NCBI GenBank assembly: GCA_903895725.1
Contig: CAITUV010000017.1
Location: 62,001-126,000 of the forward strand
Origin: an uncultured Myxococcales bacterium
Lineage (GTDB): Bacteria; Myxococcota_A; UBA9042; CAIXZC01
Direction of reading: 5' to 3'
DNA: 64,000 nt
In this document: in pieces, positions 18,401-26,503 of the stretch
Layout of the letters: the number at the start of each line of letters is the position of its first letter
Numbering within the stretch: the stretch's first letter is position 1
Made by a program: the position numbers and the translations under genes
Notes under the pieces: model-generated
What the model saw: the letters and a program-made list of their open reading frames with translations, nothing else
Told to the model about the DNA's origin: nothing
The model's database searches: none

Positions 18401-19994
18401 CGCAGCCGTCGGGACCGCACTGCTTGCCACCGCACTTCGGCTCGCACGGCGTGGAGCACATGCCCTTGGGGCCGCATACCTGGCCGGGCCCGCACTGGCC
18501 GCACACGCCGCCGCAGCCGTCGCCGCCGCACTGCTTACCCTCGCAATTCGGCACGCAGCCGCCGACGCACTGAGCGTAGAGATCGCCGCACTTGAAGGTC
18601 AGGGCCTCCTTGAAGCAGGGGCCGAACGGGTCCCACATGCCGCAGGCCTGGAAGACGCAGAAGTAGAGCTCGTACGCCAGGTCCGGGACGGTGCCGTCGG
18701 GGGTCATGAGGCAGTAGTCCATGCACACTGGCTCGGGGGCATCACACTGGACCTGGGCCATGCACTGGAATGCCTCGCCGCACGAGCCGGGGCCGAACGG
18801 GACGCAGGCTCCCTGCTGGCAGATGGTGCCGGGCGGGCACGGCTCGACGATGCCCCAGCCGCTGCCGTCTTCGTTGCAGATGGCAATGGCGCCGTCCATG
18901 CACTCGACCGCACCCGGGACGCACACCCACGGCTGATCCGCACACTGGCCGTCGACACAGAACATGTCGTCCGGGCAGGGCTTGGGCTCTCCCCAGCCGA
19001 CCTCGGGGCCGAGGCACTCGATGATGGCGTTGCCCTGGCAGCTCACCGTCCCTTTCATGCAGATCCCTTCCATGCACAGGAACTCCGGGCTGCAGTACGT
19101 TCCCTCGGGGCACTCGCCGCACACACCTCCGCAGCCGTCCGGCCCGCATTCCTTTCCTTCGCATTCGCCCACGCATCCACCGATGCACTCTCCGTTGAAG
19201 CAGTGGGTATCCCCGGGGCACGGCAGCTCGGTCAGCGTGAATCCGTCGTCTCCGCAGACGATCACGGTGAAGTCATCCTTGCACAGCTTGGTTCCGGGTT
19301 GGCAGACGGGACCGTCGACGCAGGCGCCGTACATGCAGGTCTGTCCGTCGGGGCAGGGATCCTTGGGGACCCAGCCGGAGCCGTTCTCCGCACAGGCGGC
19401 CGGGGTGTTGCCGAGGCAGATGGCCTCATCGGGGCCGCACAGATCCTCGTAACATGCGTTTTCGGCCAGATAGCACCAGAACGCCTCCTCGCAGTCCTTG
19501 TCGGACAGGCAGTCGACGCAGAAGCCGGTCAGGTCGTCGCACAGCATCCCTTCCGGGCATCCGTCGGAGCAGGGGAGCTTGCAGACGTTGTCCTCGCAGA
19601 TGCCGCCCGGGCAGTCCTCGTCTTCCACGCACTCGACGCAGACGCCCTGCTCGAGGTCGCAGACGAGCCCTTCGGCGCAGTCTTCCGCCTTCTCGCATTG
19701 CACCAGGGGAATGCACTCCCACTTGGAGCAGACCTCACCCTCCGGACAATCCTGGCTGGTCAGGCACTCGACACACGTGAACGTGTTGGGATTGCAGTGC
19801 CCGCCGGGACAATCGGCATCCGACTGGCAACCGGCCGGAATCACGGCGTCGCCCGGAGGAACGGCGTCTCCGGGGATCAGGTCGGAGACATCCGACGCGC
19901 CGTCCGACTGCCACAGTCCCGGCGAACGGCTGCTTGGGCAGCCGGAAAGGGTGAGCAGACCCGCGACCAGGACCAGTGAGAGCAGGCGGTTCAT
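15447..19994 (-). CDS. Giant Cys-rich repeat lipoprotein
   Basis: 1515 residues from the ATG at 19994, which follows GGAGG; the frame from 20057 only adds promoter sequence. Lipoprotein signal with LSGC (Cys19). I count 16 copies of a module of about 28 residues with the core CGxDGCGGxCGxCPxGxxC. Interleaved are three modules of the form GDCCxxHDxPGC...CVC...CC..W...C and four modules of about 70 residues with six or more Cys and a helical feel (for example SCAELVEC ... ACQNC). There is no C-terminal membrane helix. The Cys pattern implies many disulfides and an extracellular or outer-surface location. Such proteins are common in Myxococcota but their function is not established. It has its own promoter and is followed by the ankyrin lipoprotein gene. 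Confidence 0.9.
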   Translation of the reverse strand: MNRLLSLVLVAGLLTLSGCPSSRSPGLWQSDGASDVSDLIPGDAVPPGDAVIPAGCQSDADCPGGHCNPNTFTCVECLTSQDCPEGEVCSKWECIPLVQCEKAEDCAEGLVCDLEQGVCVECVEDEDCPGGICEDNVCKLPCSDGCPEGMLCDDLTGFCVDCLSDKDCEEAFWCYLAENACYEDLCGPDEAICLGNTPAACAENGSGWVPKDPCPDGQTCMYGACVDGPVCQPGTKLCKDDFTVIVCGDDGFTLTELPCPGDTHCFNGECIGGCVGECEGKECGPDGCGGVCGECPEGTYCSPEFLCMEGICMKGTVSCQGNAIIECLGPEVGWGEPKPCPDDMFCVDGQCADQPWVCVPGAVECMDGAIAICNEDGSGWGIVEPCPPGTICQQGACVPFGPGSCGEAFQCMAQVQCDAPEPVCMDYCLMTPDGTVPDLAYELYFCVFQACGMWDPFGPCFKEALTFKCGDLYAQCVGGCVPNCEGKQCGGDGCGGVCGQCGPGQVCGPKGMCSTPCEPKCGGKQCGPDGCGGNCGVCEPGYSCTATGACQQVCKPNCTGKVCGTDGCGGSCGTCKAGFECNLGQCVKAMSCAELVECTQNCGEWDPGCQNDCLANASPAAKDQWVALVNCLAVECGNNGSPSCYGKALTGACSKQWNACQNCTPTCMGKQCGPDGCGFNCGQCPTGFQCDPFGTCLCTPLCQDKECGTDGCGGSCGTCPTGSVCSATGHCACMPKCAGKVCGPDGCNGSCGSCPAGQNCNPTLGQCQPGPGACGNGACEAYKGETCQSCPQDCPCGGDCCEAHDYPGCSEPMVMECTCQYEPFCCFGMWDEFCADIAVANCKAQCGGCTPMCLNKECGTDGCNGSCGTCPAGSTCNAAGICEQTCKPSCLNKQCGSDGCGGSCGLCPSGSQCKNFACVAALSCKELVQCYWTCSNNDQACQDECNKQASPAAKAQWWALIGCVMEVCGENAPDGCFGQAIQGECKDLWYACQNCTPACVGKLCGPDGCGGTCGECPGGYTCDNYGTCLCAPQCVGKTCGPDGCSGSCGTCLKTQVCNYKGQCVCVPQCTGKQCGDDGCGGSCGTCPQGMMCGPAGVCVEEPNDCGNGMCEPYLGEDCFSCPQDCPCQEGDCCQPHDFPGCDQPEVVMCVCETDPFCCQSAWDGLCVNEAQQCGAWCPCTPNCDGKMCGDDGCGGSCGQCPPGSNCNQWGQCTGTKMCGNGKCQPGQGETCETCPVDCGQCVCGDGQCNSNENCGNCPWDCGECTEGDCCQAHDAPGCNDPDIVACVCQMDSYCCQAMWDEICVNEAKEQCGAQCGGCIPQCFNADGTMKQCGDDGCGGSCGTCPPNSKCDFTIGLCVGGCVPNCVTGGVKKQCGPDGCGGSCGTCPPGQACNLATGMCFGGCIPNCAGKQCGSDGCGGSCGTCPAGQQCSATGQCSGTSATKCPQMVDCAIQCNFSPSCTYGCYGNGTDSSKALFQDLTWCVLQACGWQITPTCVKESLYGACADQYKMCLSDL

Positions 19995-20035
19995 GGAAAC
20001 CTCCGAGCCGGCAAAAGGCCGGATTTGCACGCGGG

Positions 20036-20064
20036 AGTATAGCCAACCTCGAAACACAGATCAA
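20036..20064 (-). promoter_or_regulatory. Candidate promoter of the Cys-rich/ankyrin operon
   Basis: TTGATC (20064-20059), 17-base spacer, TATACT (20041-20036, 5 of 6 to consensus) on the minus strand, about 40 bases ahead of the start codon. Confidence 0.6.
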
Positions 20065-20120
20065 TCGCGCCGGGCGCTCGAGCAGGCGGAGGCCCTGATG
20101 CAGGGCCACGCGCAGTCAAA

Positions 20121-22931
20121 TCAGATTCTGCGGCGGGCGCGGGTCAAAGCAGCAGACAAAGCCAGCAGGAGCAGGCCGATGGCCACAGCGGACGCCGCGG
20201 TTGCCGAGGTCCTTTGACCGAGGGTCAGGCTGCATCCACCACCCCCTCCTCCCCCGCCGCCCGGAGAATCCTCGACCGTGAAGCCGCCCGGCCCGGACGC
20301 ATCGTCTTCCGGCTGGGACGCGACATCCTGCACCAGTCCCTCGTCAGGGGGATAGGTCTCTGCCGCATGGAAGCTGACCAGGGCATACGCAGCGGCATAG
20401 GCACCGTCCCGGACGGCCACCTTGGCCGTGTAGTCCCCTTCCTGCGGGTATCCGAACTCCAGCGGGCTGAGCGACAGCCATGGGGTATCCCAGTTGCCGT
20501 CGTAGTCGAAGTCGTATCGGACTTCGAGGGGAAACTTTTCCGGGTCATAGGATTCGGACGGGTCGATCGTGATGTACAGCCCCATCTTGCCTCCCACCTT
20601 GACTATCGGGACGGGGGGCACGTTGGCCACCGGCATCGCACCAAAGAGCGCCTTGTAGATGTTGAGCTTCCCGTTTCCCCATTCCTTGTTGGGGAGGTTG
20701 CCCATGATCGGCTCCTGGACCGCGCTGTTGACCACGGCATCGAACATGTCCTTGGGCGAGAACCCGGGCTTGAGCTGTTTCATGAGCGCCATGGTCCCGG
20801 CCACGTGCGGGCCAGCTCCCGACGTTCCGCCGAAGATCGTGTATCCCGCGTTGATGTCCAGGTTGCCCATGAGCATGCCCGTCTTGAGGCGGGCAAGCGG
20901 GGTGTAGGGATCGTCCGGGGCCGCGATGTCGATCACGGCAAAACCGTCCATGCGGGGACCCCGGCTGGAATAGGGGCGGATGTTGCCCAGCTCCTCCGGA
21001 AGTCCGAACTCCCCACCATAGGCAGCGACGGTCAATGCCAGGTTCGCGGTTCCCGGGTGGCAGATGGTGGATTCGGTCGATTCCCACTTGTCGAACTTGA
21101 GCGACCGCTCCCAGGACGAGACCGCATCGAGCGCGAACCCGTGAATCGGGAGTGTCTTGCCAGACTTGTTCGTCAGCTTCCACTTCCACATCCCGTTCAT
21201 GACCTTCATCTCCTTGACATCCCAGACGTAGGTCATGCGGTGGACATAGCCGGCCAGCGACTTCTCGGCCATGCTGGCTGCCTGCATGTCGGTCGTGAGA
21301 TCGACCTTCTGGCTGCCGCTGGCCGGCAGCTTCACGTACGTGCTGCTTCCGGGCAGGGCGACCGACAGGTCCACGTCCGTGGTTTCCCCCTTCCAGTAGA
21401 AGGAGACGATGTACATCGGGGTCCAGAACGGGTAGTCCGTGTACCCCGGGTACATGGGCGGGAATTCGATGCCGAGTATCGAATCCCCGGTGGGCAGCGT
21501 GGTCTGCACGTGCTTGCCCGATTCCGCCAGGTTGCCGGCCGGAACCACCTGGGCGATTCCGTCCTGCTGGTACATCTTGTCGATGGCCTTCTCCAGGTTG
21601 CTCGTGCCGTCCATGAACGTGGTCCCCCAACTGGAGAACTCGAAGAGCACGATGTGGACCTTCTGGTCCCTGGCCCAGACGAGCTTGGGGATGGTGCCGT
21701 CCACGCCGCTGCTGCCGAACGCTCCGTCCTTGCTCGAATCGATCATGTAGAGGTCCGCGTACGGGGCCATCCCGACGTACCGCTGCAACCCCGGGGTGTT
21801 GGCTGCCAGGATGCCTGCGACACCGGTCCCGTGCATGGAGGTGGGGACGCCGCTGGCATCGGCCGGGAACTTGTCCCAGGTGAGGCTCGACAGGTTTTCT
21901 CCGGCCACGTAATCGGTTCCGGACACGAAGGCTTTTCGGATCTTCGAGCTTTTGAGCAAGACCAGCTTCTCGTCGAGATCGAGGAGTCCGTTGCGGTTGA
22001 CGTCGTCGACTGCGAGGATCGGTTCGCCAAAGCCGGGGTCCGCGTCGGTAAATCCCCCTTCCGGCCCGAAGTCACGCACCTCGTTTCCGTTGGTATCGGC
22101 ATAGAGCCAGTCCAGGTCGACCTCGAACTTTCCGTCACCGACGAGGGTCTCCTTGAGCTCCTTCATGGACTTGGCGTTGTTGTAGAGGTTGACCAGGGTG
22201 ACATCGAAGAACCGGAGCGTCTCGCCGGCCCCCGCCTTGCCGTCACCGTCGATGTCCGCGGCATCGGTGCCGAAGGTGAGCTCGCCGTTCCCGTCCACGT
22301 CGATCCAGCGGTAGTAGCCGCCGTCCGGGAGGAAGAAGGCGGGGTGGAACACATCGATTCCCGAGTCGATGTCTGCGATGCGGATTCCCTGGCCGGGCAG
22401 CTTGTCCAGCTTCCCCCAGATGTAGTCCGAGGTCTGCGGTGCGCCGGTCTGGGGCCTGGTCACGTTGAGCGGCTGTTGTGGGGCCACCACGTAGTCGCTC
22501 TCCACCTGGACCGTGATCGGCATGGCCTCCAGCGCCTCCAGTGCCTCCCAGGTGATGAATGCCGGGTAGATGGTATCGATGCGGTCGACATCGCCGGGCG
22601 CAGCATTCGTGCCGCCATCAGCGCCGCCGCTTCCCGTGCCTGCAAGCTTGCCCTGAGTTTCGGAGCCGGCTTTCGTGCTCATCCGCGAGAAGCGCATGCC
22701 GAGGCCTTCCAGCCCTTCGAGCTCCTCCTGGGCCAGCGGGCGGGCAAAGAGGACCGAGCCATGGAAGCCCGTTGCCGTGACGAGGCCGGGGCGCACCCAC
22801 GAGGGCGGCTCCTGCGACACGAGTCGGAGGAAGCGCACCGACGGGGCCACGATCACCCGGTGCTCGGCCGCCCGGGCAGTCTGCGAGGAAACCAGGAGCA
22901 GAAGGATCGGAAGAACGGAAAGGGAACGCAT
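20121..22931 (-). CDS. Subtilisin-like (S8) protease with PKD domain and MYXO-CTERM tail
   Basis: 936 residues. Signal peptide (SSQTARA end), propeptide-like region to about residue 150, then an S8 domain with the full triad: Asp189 (ADIDSGID), His367 (MHGTGVAG) and Ser704 (GGTSGAGPHVAG). The domain is expanded: a Ca-binding-type insert (DVDGNGE, DIDGDGK, DVNRNG) follows the Asp, and a large insert separates His and Ser. Residues about 770-890 resemble a PKD domain. The C-terminus is a poly-Gly stretch, GCS, a hydrophobic helix and an Arg cluster, the MYXO-CTERM sorting form. The protein is therefore expected to be exported and then attached at the surface. It lies 78 bases downstream of argF and 126 bases upstream of the Cys-rich gene. 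Confidence 0.93.
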   Translation of the reverse strand: MRSLSVLPILLLLVSSQTARAAEHRVIVAPSVRFLRLVSQEPPSWVRPGLVTATGFHGSVLFARPLAQEELEGLEGLGMRFSRMSTKAGSETQGKLAGTGSGGADGGTNAAPGDVDRIDTIYPAFITWEALEALEAMPITVQVESDYVVAPQQPLNVTRPQTGAPQTSDYIWGKLDKLPGQGIRIADIDSGIDVFHPAFFLPDGGYYRWIDVDGNGELTFGTDAADIDGDGKAGAGETLRFFDVTLVNLYNNAKSMKELKETLVGDGKFEVDLDWLYADTNGNEVRDFGPEGGFTDADPGFGEPILAVDDVNRNGLLDLDEKLVLLKSSKIRKAFVSGTDYVAGENLSSLTWDKFPADASGVPTSMHGTGVAGILAANTPGLQRYVGMAPYADLYMIDSSKDGAFGSSGVDGTIPKLVWARDQKVHIVLFEFSSWGTTFMDGTSNLEKAIDKMYQQDGIAQVVPAGNLAESGKHVQTTLPTGDSILGIEFPPMYPGYTDYPFWTPMYIVSFYWKGETTDVDLSVALPGSSTYVKLPASGSQKVDLTTDMQAASMAEKSLAGYVHRMTYVWDVKEMKVMNGMWKWKLTNKSGKTLPIHGFALDAVSSWERSLKFDKWESTESTICHPGTANLALTVAAYGGEFGLPEELGNIRPYSSRGPRMDGFAVIDIAAPDDPYTPLARLKTGMLMGNLDINAGYTIFGGTSGAGPHVAGTMALMKQLKPGFSPKDMFDAVVNSAVQEPIMGNLPNKEWGNGKLNIYKALFGAMPVANVPPVPIVKVGGKMGLYITIDPSESYDPEKFPLEVRYDFDYDGNWDTPWLSLSPLEFGYPQEGDYTAKVAVRDGAYAAAYALVSFHAAETYPPDEGLVQDVASQPEDDASGPGGFTVEDSPGGGGGGGGGCSLTLGQRTSATAASAVAIGLLLLALSAALTRARRRI

Positions 22932-23009
22932 TCAGGGTACCCCTGTGCAAGAGCCAGGACAACCGGGGGAGCTTACCGGTTTGCGATGCAGCAAGTCAAC
23001 GCGGATGCT

Positions 23010-23936
23010 TCAGCCGTTGCGCTTGATGAGGTTGTACAGGATTCCCTTCTGTACGTGCAGTCTGTTCTCCGCCTGGTCGAAGATGATCGACTGCGGGTGG
23101 TCGCAGACCTCGTCGACGACCTCGTGTCCGCGGTGGGCCGGCAGGCAGTGCATGAACCGCCAGTCCCTGGACGCGTGAGAGAGCAGGGACATGTTCACCT
23201 GGTACGGCTTGAAGAGCGCGTTACGGGCAGCGGCCTGGTCTTCCTGGCCCATGGAGGCCCATACGTCGGTGTAGACGACCTGGGCACCGGAGACCGCCTG
23301 AATCGGGTCGTTGAGCACTTCGATGACGGAGCCGTTGCGGTCCTTGTCCGCCATGGCCAGCGTGAGGATCTCGGCCAGCGGCTCGTTGCCTCGGGGGGTG
23401 GCGATGGTCAGGTGGACGCCGAGCTTGGCCGCCCCGAGGATCAGTGAATGGGCCACGTTGTTCCCGTCGCCGACGTAGGTGACCTTGAGGCCGTCGAGCT
23501 TGCCCAGGTGCTCCCACATCGTGAAGTAGTCCGTCAGCCCCTGGCACGGATGGAGCAGGTCGGTCAGCCCGTTGATCGTCGGGATCGTGGCGTGCTTGGC
23601 GAACTCCACCACCTCGTCGTGGGCAAACGTGCGGATCATCATGGCATCGATGTAGCGGGACAGGACCCGGGCGGTATCCGCAATGGTCTCCCCGCGGCCG
23701 AGCTGGAGCTCATCCGGGCGGAACAGCATGCCGTAGCCGCCGAGCTGGTAGATGGCAGTCTCGAACGACACGCGGGTCCGGGTGGACGGCTTGCGGAACA
23801 GCATGCCCAGTACCTTGCCTTCGCAGGCGTGGGCGAATTCCTGCCTGTTCTGCTTCATGCGCTTGACCAGGTCGAACAGATCCAGGATGTCCTGGCGGGT
23901 CAGATCCGCTATCCTCAGTAGATCCTTTGGCCACAT
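23010..23936 (-). CDS. argF: Ornithine carbamoyltransferase
   Basis: Makes citrulline from ornithine and carbamoyl phosphate in arginine synthesis. 308 residues, normal length. Carbamoyl-phosphate loop STRTR at 51-55, HPCQ, the SAM-like VGDGNNVAHS segment typical of the ornithine binding region, and the MHCLPAHRG signature near the C-terminus. The start ATG follows a repeated GGAGGAGGAGG ribosome site. No other arg gene is visible, so it appears as a solitary gene. A terminator-like stem with a T-run lies just ahead of its ribosome site. Confidence 0.97.
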   Translation of the reverse strand: MWPKDLLRIADLTRQDILDLFDLVKRMKQNRQEFAHACEGKVLGMLFRKPSTRTRVSFETAIYQLGGYGMLFRPDELQLGRGETIADTARVLSRYIDAMMIRTFAHDEVVEFAKHATIPTINGLTDLLHPCQGLTDYFTMWEHLGKLDGLKVTYVGDGNNVAHSLILGAAKLGVHLTIATPRGNEPLAEILTLAMADKDRNGSVIEVLNDPIQAVSGAQVVYTDVWASMGQEDQAAARNALFKPYQVNMSLLSHASRDWRFMHCLPAHRGHEVVDEVCDHPQSIIFDQAENRLHVQKGILYNLIKRNG

Positions 23937-23956
23937 GGGATTCTCCTCCTCCTCCC

Positions 23957-23990
23957 AAAAAAGACGGACGGAGACTACACCAGGACTCCG
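23957..23990 (-). terminator. Terminator-like stem and T-run upstream of argF
   Basis: On the minus strand CGGAG (23990-23986), a 12-base loop, CTCCG (23973-23969), then TCCGTC and six T (23962-23957). It ends 20 bases before the argF start, so it could terminate the methyltransferase transcript or act as an attenuator. The stem is only 5 bp. Confidence 0.4.
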
Positions 23991-24020
23991 GCGAGTTCAA
24001 TGGTCAGCAGAAGGGCTTCC

Positions 24021-24045
24021 GGGCCGCCTTCCTGGGGGGCGGCCC
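24021..24045. other. Perfect 8-bp GC stem-loop between methyltransferase and argF genes
   Basis: GGGCCGCC at 24021-24028 pairs with GGCGGCCC at 24038-24045 around a 9-base loop. No T-run on either side. It may help end or protect the methyltransferase mRNA. Confidence 0.4.
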
Positions 24046-24143
24046 TCTGGCTGCGGCCCACGCCGGTCCAGAGGGCTCCCCTCCGTTCCGGCCCGTCGAC
24101 AGGGGCACCTCGTTCCGGCCCCCACCAGGCTGGTGGAGTGTTC

Positions 24144-25082
24144 TCAGCGCTCCAGCAACGCCCTCAGGTATACCCGTTCGCCCCGGAGGAACGCGGTATG
24201 AACGATTCCGCCCACCATGCCGGACTGGTCGCGAAACATCCCCCGGACCCAGAAGGGGAAGCGGGCCAGGGCGGCCTCCTTCATCGCATGGGTCCGGTCG
24301 AGGGCGGACAGCACGTTGGCGGTGATGTCCTCGATCTCGAGCAGCCGCAGGCCGTGACGGCCCGACGACAGAACGGAACGCAGCGCGTCGGCCTGGTGCG
24401 TGTCGCGGACGTCGCAGAAGCAGAAGCGGCCGCCGCGACGGAGCACCCGGGCCACCTCCGAGAGGAAGCGGTCCATGGAGCCGTAGCAGTGGGACGATTC
24501 GACGTTGAGGACGACATCGAACGAGCCGTCGGGAAACGGCAGCGCTTCGGCATCGGCGGGGACGAAGGAGAGGTTGGCAAGCGGCCTGTGTTCGGCGGGG
24601 GCAGCCGGCCGCCGTCCGGTAGTTGTGTGAGAAGAGCGCCCATAGCGGATACCCGTGCCATACCGGCGGTTCGCGTGTGCGACGGCCGACGGGGAGATGT
24701 CGGTGGCCACCAAGCGCTTCGGCCCTAGGTTCCGGGCGATCCAGGCGGCTCCCCCGCCCCGACCGCAGCCGATCTCCAGGACATCGAGGCCCTCCAGGGC
24801 CGGTCCGGACGGCGAGCGGGCGGATGAGACGGTCGACGGTCCCTTTCCCATCGCCCCCGCCACGACCTGGGAGTAGAGCTGGATGAAGAAGCGGTTCTCC
24901 TCGTCCCCGGGGTCAAGCTTGAGGGTCTTTCCGTCCCCGTCCAGCGATGCGTACCCGAAGTTCAAGAACGGAACATCGTGACCGCTGTAGAAGCGGGACA
25001 TGGCCTCGTAGGCCAGCCGTGTGGTCATCCGCCGCACGCCGGGCGCGCTGGCCAGGAGCATCTTCATGAATCGGAACAGCAT
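24144..25082 (-). CDS. Class I SAM-dependent methyltransferase
   Basis: 312 residues from the ATG at 25082, which has a strong GGAGGGGG six bases ahead; the ATG five codons upstream lacks one. An N-terminal segment contains YEAMSRFYSGHDVPFLNFGYA, shortened in many methyltransferases of lipid-type substrates. The Rossmann core has LEIGCGRGGG (motif I), VATDISP (motif II), DAEALPFPDGSFDVV (motif IV) and a RVLRRGGRF motif. It resembles the phthiotriol/phenolphthiotriol methyltransferase group, so a lipid or polyketide hydroxyl is a plausible substrate, but this is inference. An Arg/Pro/Ala-rich insert of about 25 residues interrupts the core. Divergent from the two radical SAM genes, suggesting a shared pathway. 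Confidence 0.85.
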   Translation of the reverse strand: MLFRFMKMLLASAPGVRRMTTRLAYEAMSRFYSGHDVPFLNFGYASLDGDGKTLKLDPGDEENRFFIQLYSQVVAGAMGKGPSTVSSARSPSGPALEGLDVLEIGCGRGGGAAWIARNLGPKRLVATDISPSAVAHANRRYGTGIRYGRSSHTTTGRRPAAPAEHRPLANLSFVPADAEALPFPDGSFDVVLNVESSHCYGSMDRFLSEVARVLRRGGRFCFCDVRDTHQADALRSVLSSGRHGLRLLEIEDITANVLSALDRTHAMKEAALARFPFWVRGMFRDQSGMVGGIVHTAFLRGERVYLRALLER

Positions 25083-25104
25083 CGGCCCCCTCCGCATCGC
25101 GGCC

Positions 25105-25133
25105 TTTACTCGGCAGGCTGGAAAGGCTATCGT
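25105..25133 (+). promoter_or_regulatory. Weak candidate promoter of the paired radical SAM genes
   Basis: TTTACT at 25105-25110, 17-base spacer, TATCGT at 25128-25133. Both boxes are 4 of 6 to consensus. Confidence 0.35.
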
Positions 25134-25168
25134 CCGCCGCTGGAGAATGCAAGCGGGGGGTGGGGGCC

Positions 25169-26503
25169 GTGCGGATTGCTCTGGGGCTACCGGGACTGGG
25201 ATTGCGTGGGGTGCCGCGACAGCGGTCGCTCACCTGTCTGCGCCCGACGGCTCTGGCGATCCTGGCCGGGCTGACCCCGCCCGACGTCGAGGTGAAGGTA
25301 TTCGACGACCGGTTCGAGGAACCCCCGCTCGACGAGCGATGGGACCTGGTCGCGCTTTCGGTCGGCACTCTGCAGGCCCGGCGGGCCTACGAGATCGCCT
25401 CGCAGTTCCGGCGTCGGGGGACGAGGGTGGTCGTCGGGGGATTCCACCCGTCCCAGTGCCCCGACGAGGCCGCCCGATTCGCGGACGTCGTCGCCGTGGG
25501 CGAGGCCGAGGTGCTCTGGCCCCGGATCGTCGAGGACCTGCAAAAGGGGAAGCTGCAGGCGCTCTACCGCCACGATGAGCCGGCCGACCTGGCGCTGTGC
25601 CGCCCCAGGACGCAGGTGCTGGACGGCAAGGGGTATGCTCCGGTCAACGTGATCCAGTTCGTCCGCGGGTGCAGCCACCACTGCGACTTCTGCTCGGTCC
25701 ACGCGTTCTACCCCCGGGGGCCGCGCAACCGGCCGCTGCGGGACGTCGTGACCGAGCTCGAGTCCGCAAAGGACCGCTGGACTTTTTTTGCGGACGACAA
25801 CCTCACCGCGAGGCCGGCGCTCGCCAAGGATCTGCTGCGGGAGATCGCACCGATGGGCAAGCGGTGGGTGGCCCAGACTTCCCTGGATTTCGTGGACGAC
25901 CCCGAGTTGTTGCGCCTCATGTCCCGCAGCGGCTGCCAGTGCGTCATCGTGGGGCTCGAGTCGCTCAATTCGGGCAGCATCCGCCAGATGGGCAAGGGGT
26001 GGGCCCGGGCCGACGAGTACGCGACCCGGCTTGCAAAGGTCCGCGACCTGGGGATCATGGTGTACGCAACCTTCGTGTTCGGCTACGACGGCGACACTCC
26101 CGACGTGTTTGAGCGCACGTACGACTTTGCCATGGAGCACAAGTTTTTCCTGGTCAACTTCAACCACCTGAATCCCTTCCCAGGAACCGGGCTCTACCGG
26201 CGACTCAGCGACGAAGGGAGGCTGCGGTATGAGCGCTGGTGGATCGATCCCCGATACCGCTTCGGTGACGTGGTGTTCGAGCCGCGTGGGATGACCGCAA
26301 AGCAGCTTTCCGAGGGGGCATTCGGCATCCGGAAGCGGATCCACGGCTATCCGGCCATCCTCAGGAGGATGCTGGACCGGGGGACCAACCTGGCAAGCCC
26401 CTCGAACGCACTGACCTACCTGCTGGTGAACTACGGCTCCCGGAAGGACATCCTGAGCAAGCAGGGGCTGCCGCTCGGGCTCGAGCCGGGGCTGCCCTCA
26501 TGA
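25169..26503 (+). CDS. B12-binding-type radical SAM enzyme (first of a pair)
   Basis: 444 residues from the GTG at 25169, chosen because MRIALGLPG then aligns with the start of the downstream paralogue (MKIVFIKPN); a GTG three codons earlier is possible. Residues about 1-130 form a Rossmann-like B12-binding-type domain (VFDDRFEEPP, VVGGFHPSQ, VVAVGEAE). The radical SAM core follows with Cys168, Cys172 and Cys175 in RGCSHHCDFC. Further conserved segments are FADDN, VGLESLN and NPFPGTGLY. The order matches class B (cobalamin-type) radical SAM enzymes, which methylate unreactive carbons or rearrange lipids; no substrate can be read. The stop overlaps the next start in ATGA, so translation is coupled. 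Confidence 0.9.
   Translation: MRIALGLPGLGLRGVPRQRSLTCLRPTALAILAGLTPPDVEVKVFDDRFEEPPLDERWDLVALSVGTLQARRAYEIASQFRRRGTRVVVGGFHPSQCPDEAARFADVVAVGEAEVLWPRIVEDLQKGKLQALYRHDEPADLALCRPRTQVLDGKGYAPVNVIQFVRGCSHHCDFCSVHAFYPRGPRNRPLRDVVTELESAKDRWTFFADDNLTARPALAKDLLREIAPMGKRWVAQTSLDFVDDPELLRLMSRSGCQCVIVGLESLNSGSIRQMGKGWARADEYATRLAKVRDLGIMVYATFVFGYDGDTPDVFERTYDFAMEHKFFLVNFNHLNPFPGTGLYRRLSDEGRLRYERWWIDPRYRFGDVVFEPRGMTAKQLSEGAFGIRKRIHGYPAILRRMLDRGTNLASPSNALTYLLVNYGSRKDILSKQGLPLGLEPGLPS

Noticed and set aside
16176..19979. 1267-codon open frame on the plus strand
   Set aside because: It is antisense to the Cys-rich lipoprotein; Gly/Cys-rich GC-biased codons leave the opposite frame free of stops. It has Ala/Val/Leu-only composition, no ribosome site and no recognisable motif.
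15447..19994. Regular repeats that could suggest a CRISPR array
   Set aside because: The repeats are protein-coding Cys modules with varied DNA sequence and no constant spacer length.
20214..23447. 1077-codon open frame on the plus strand
   Set aside because: Antisense to the S8 protease and argF, both of which have complete family motifs. No ribosome site or domain.
25783..25795. T-run (seven T) as a terminator
   Set aside because: It lies inside the first radical SAM gene, encoding a Phe pair, with no stem before it.
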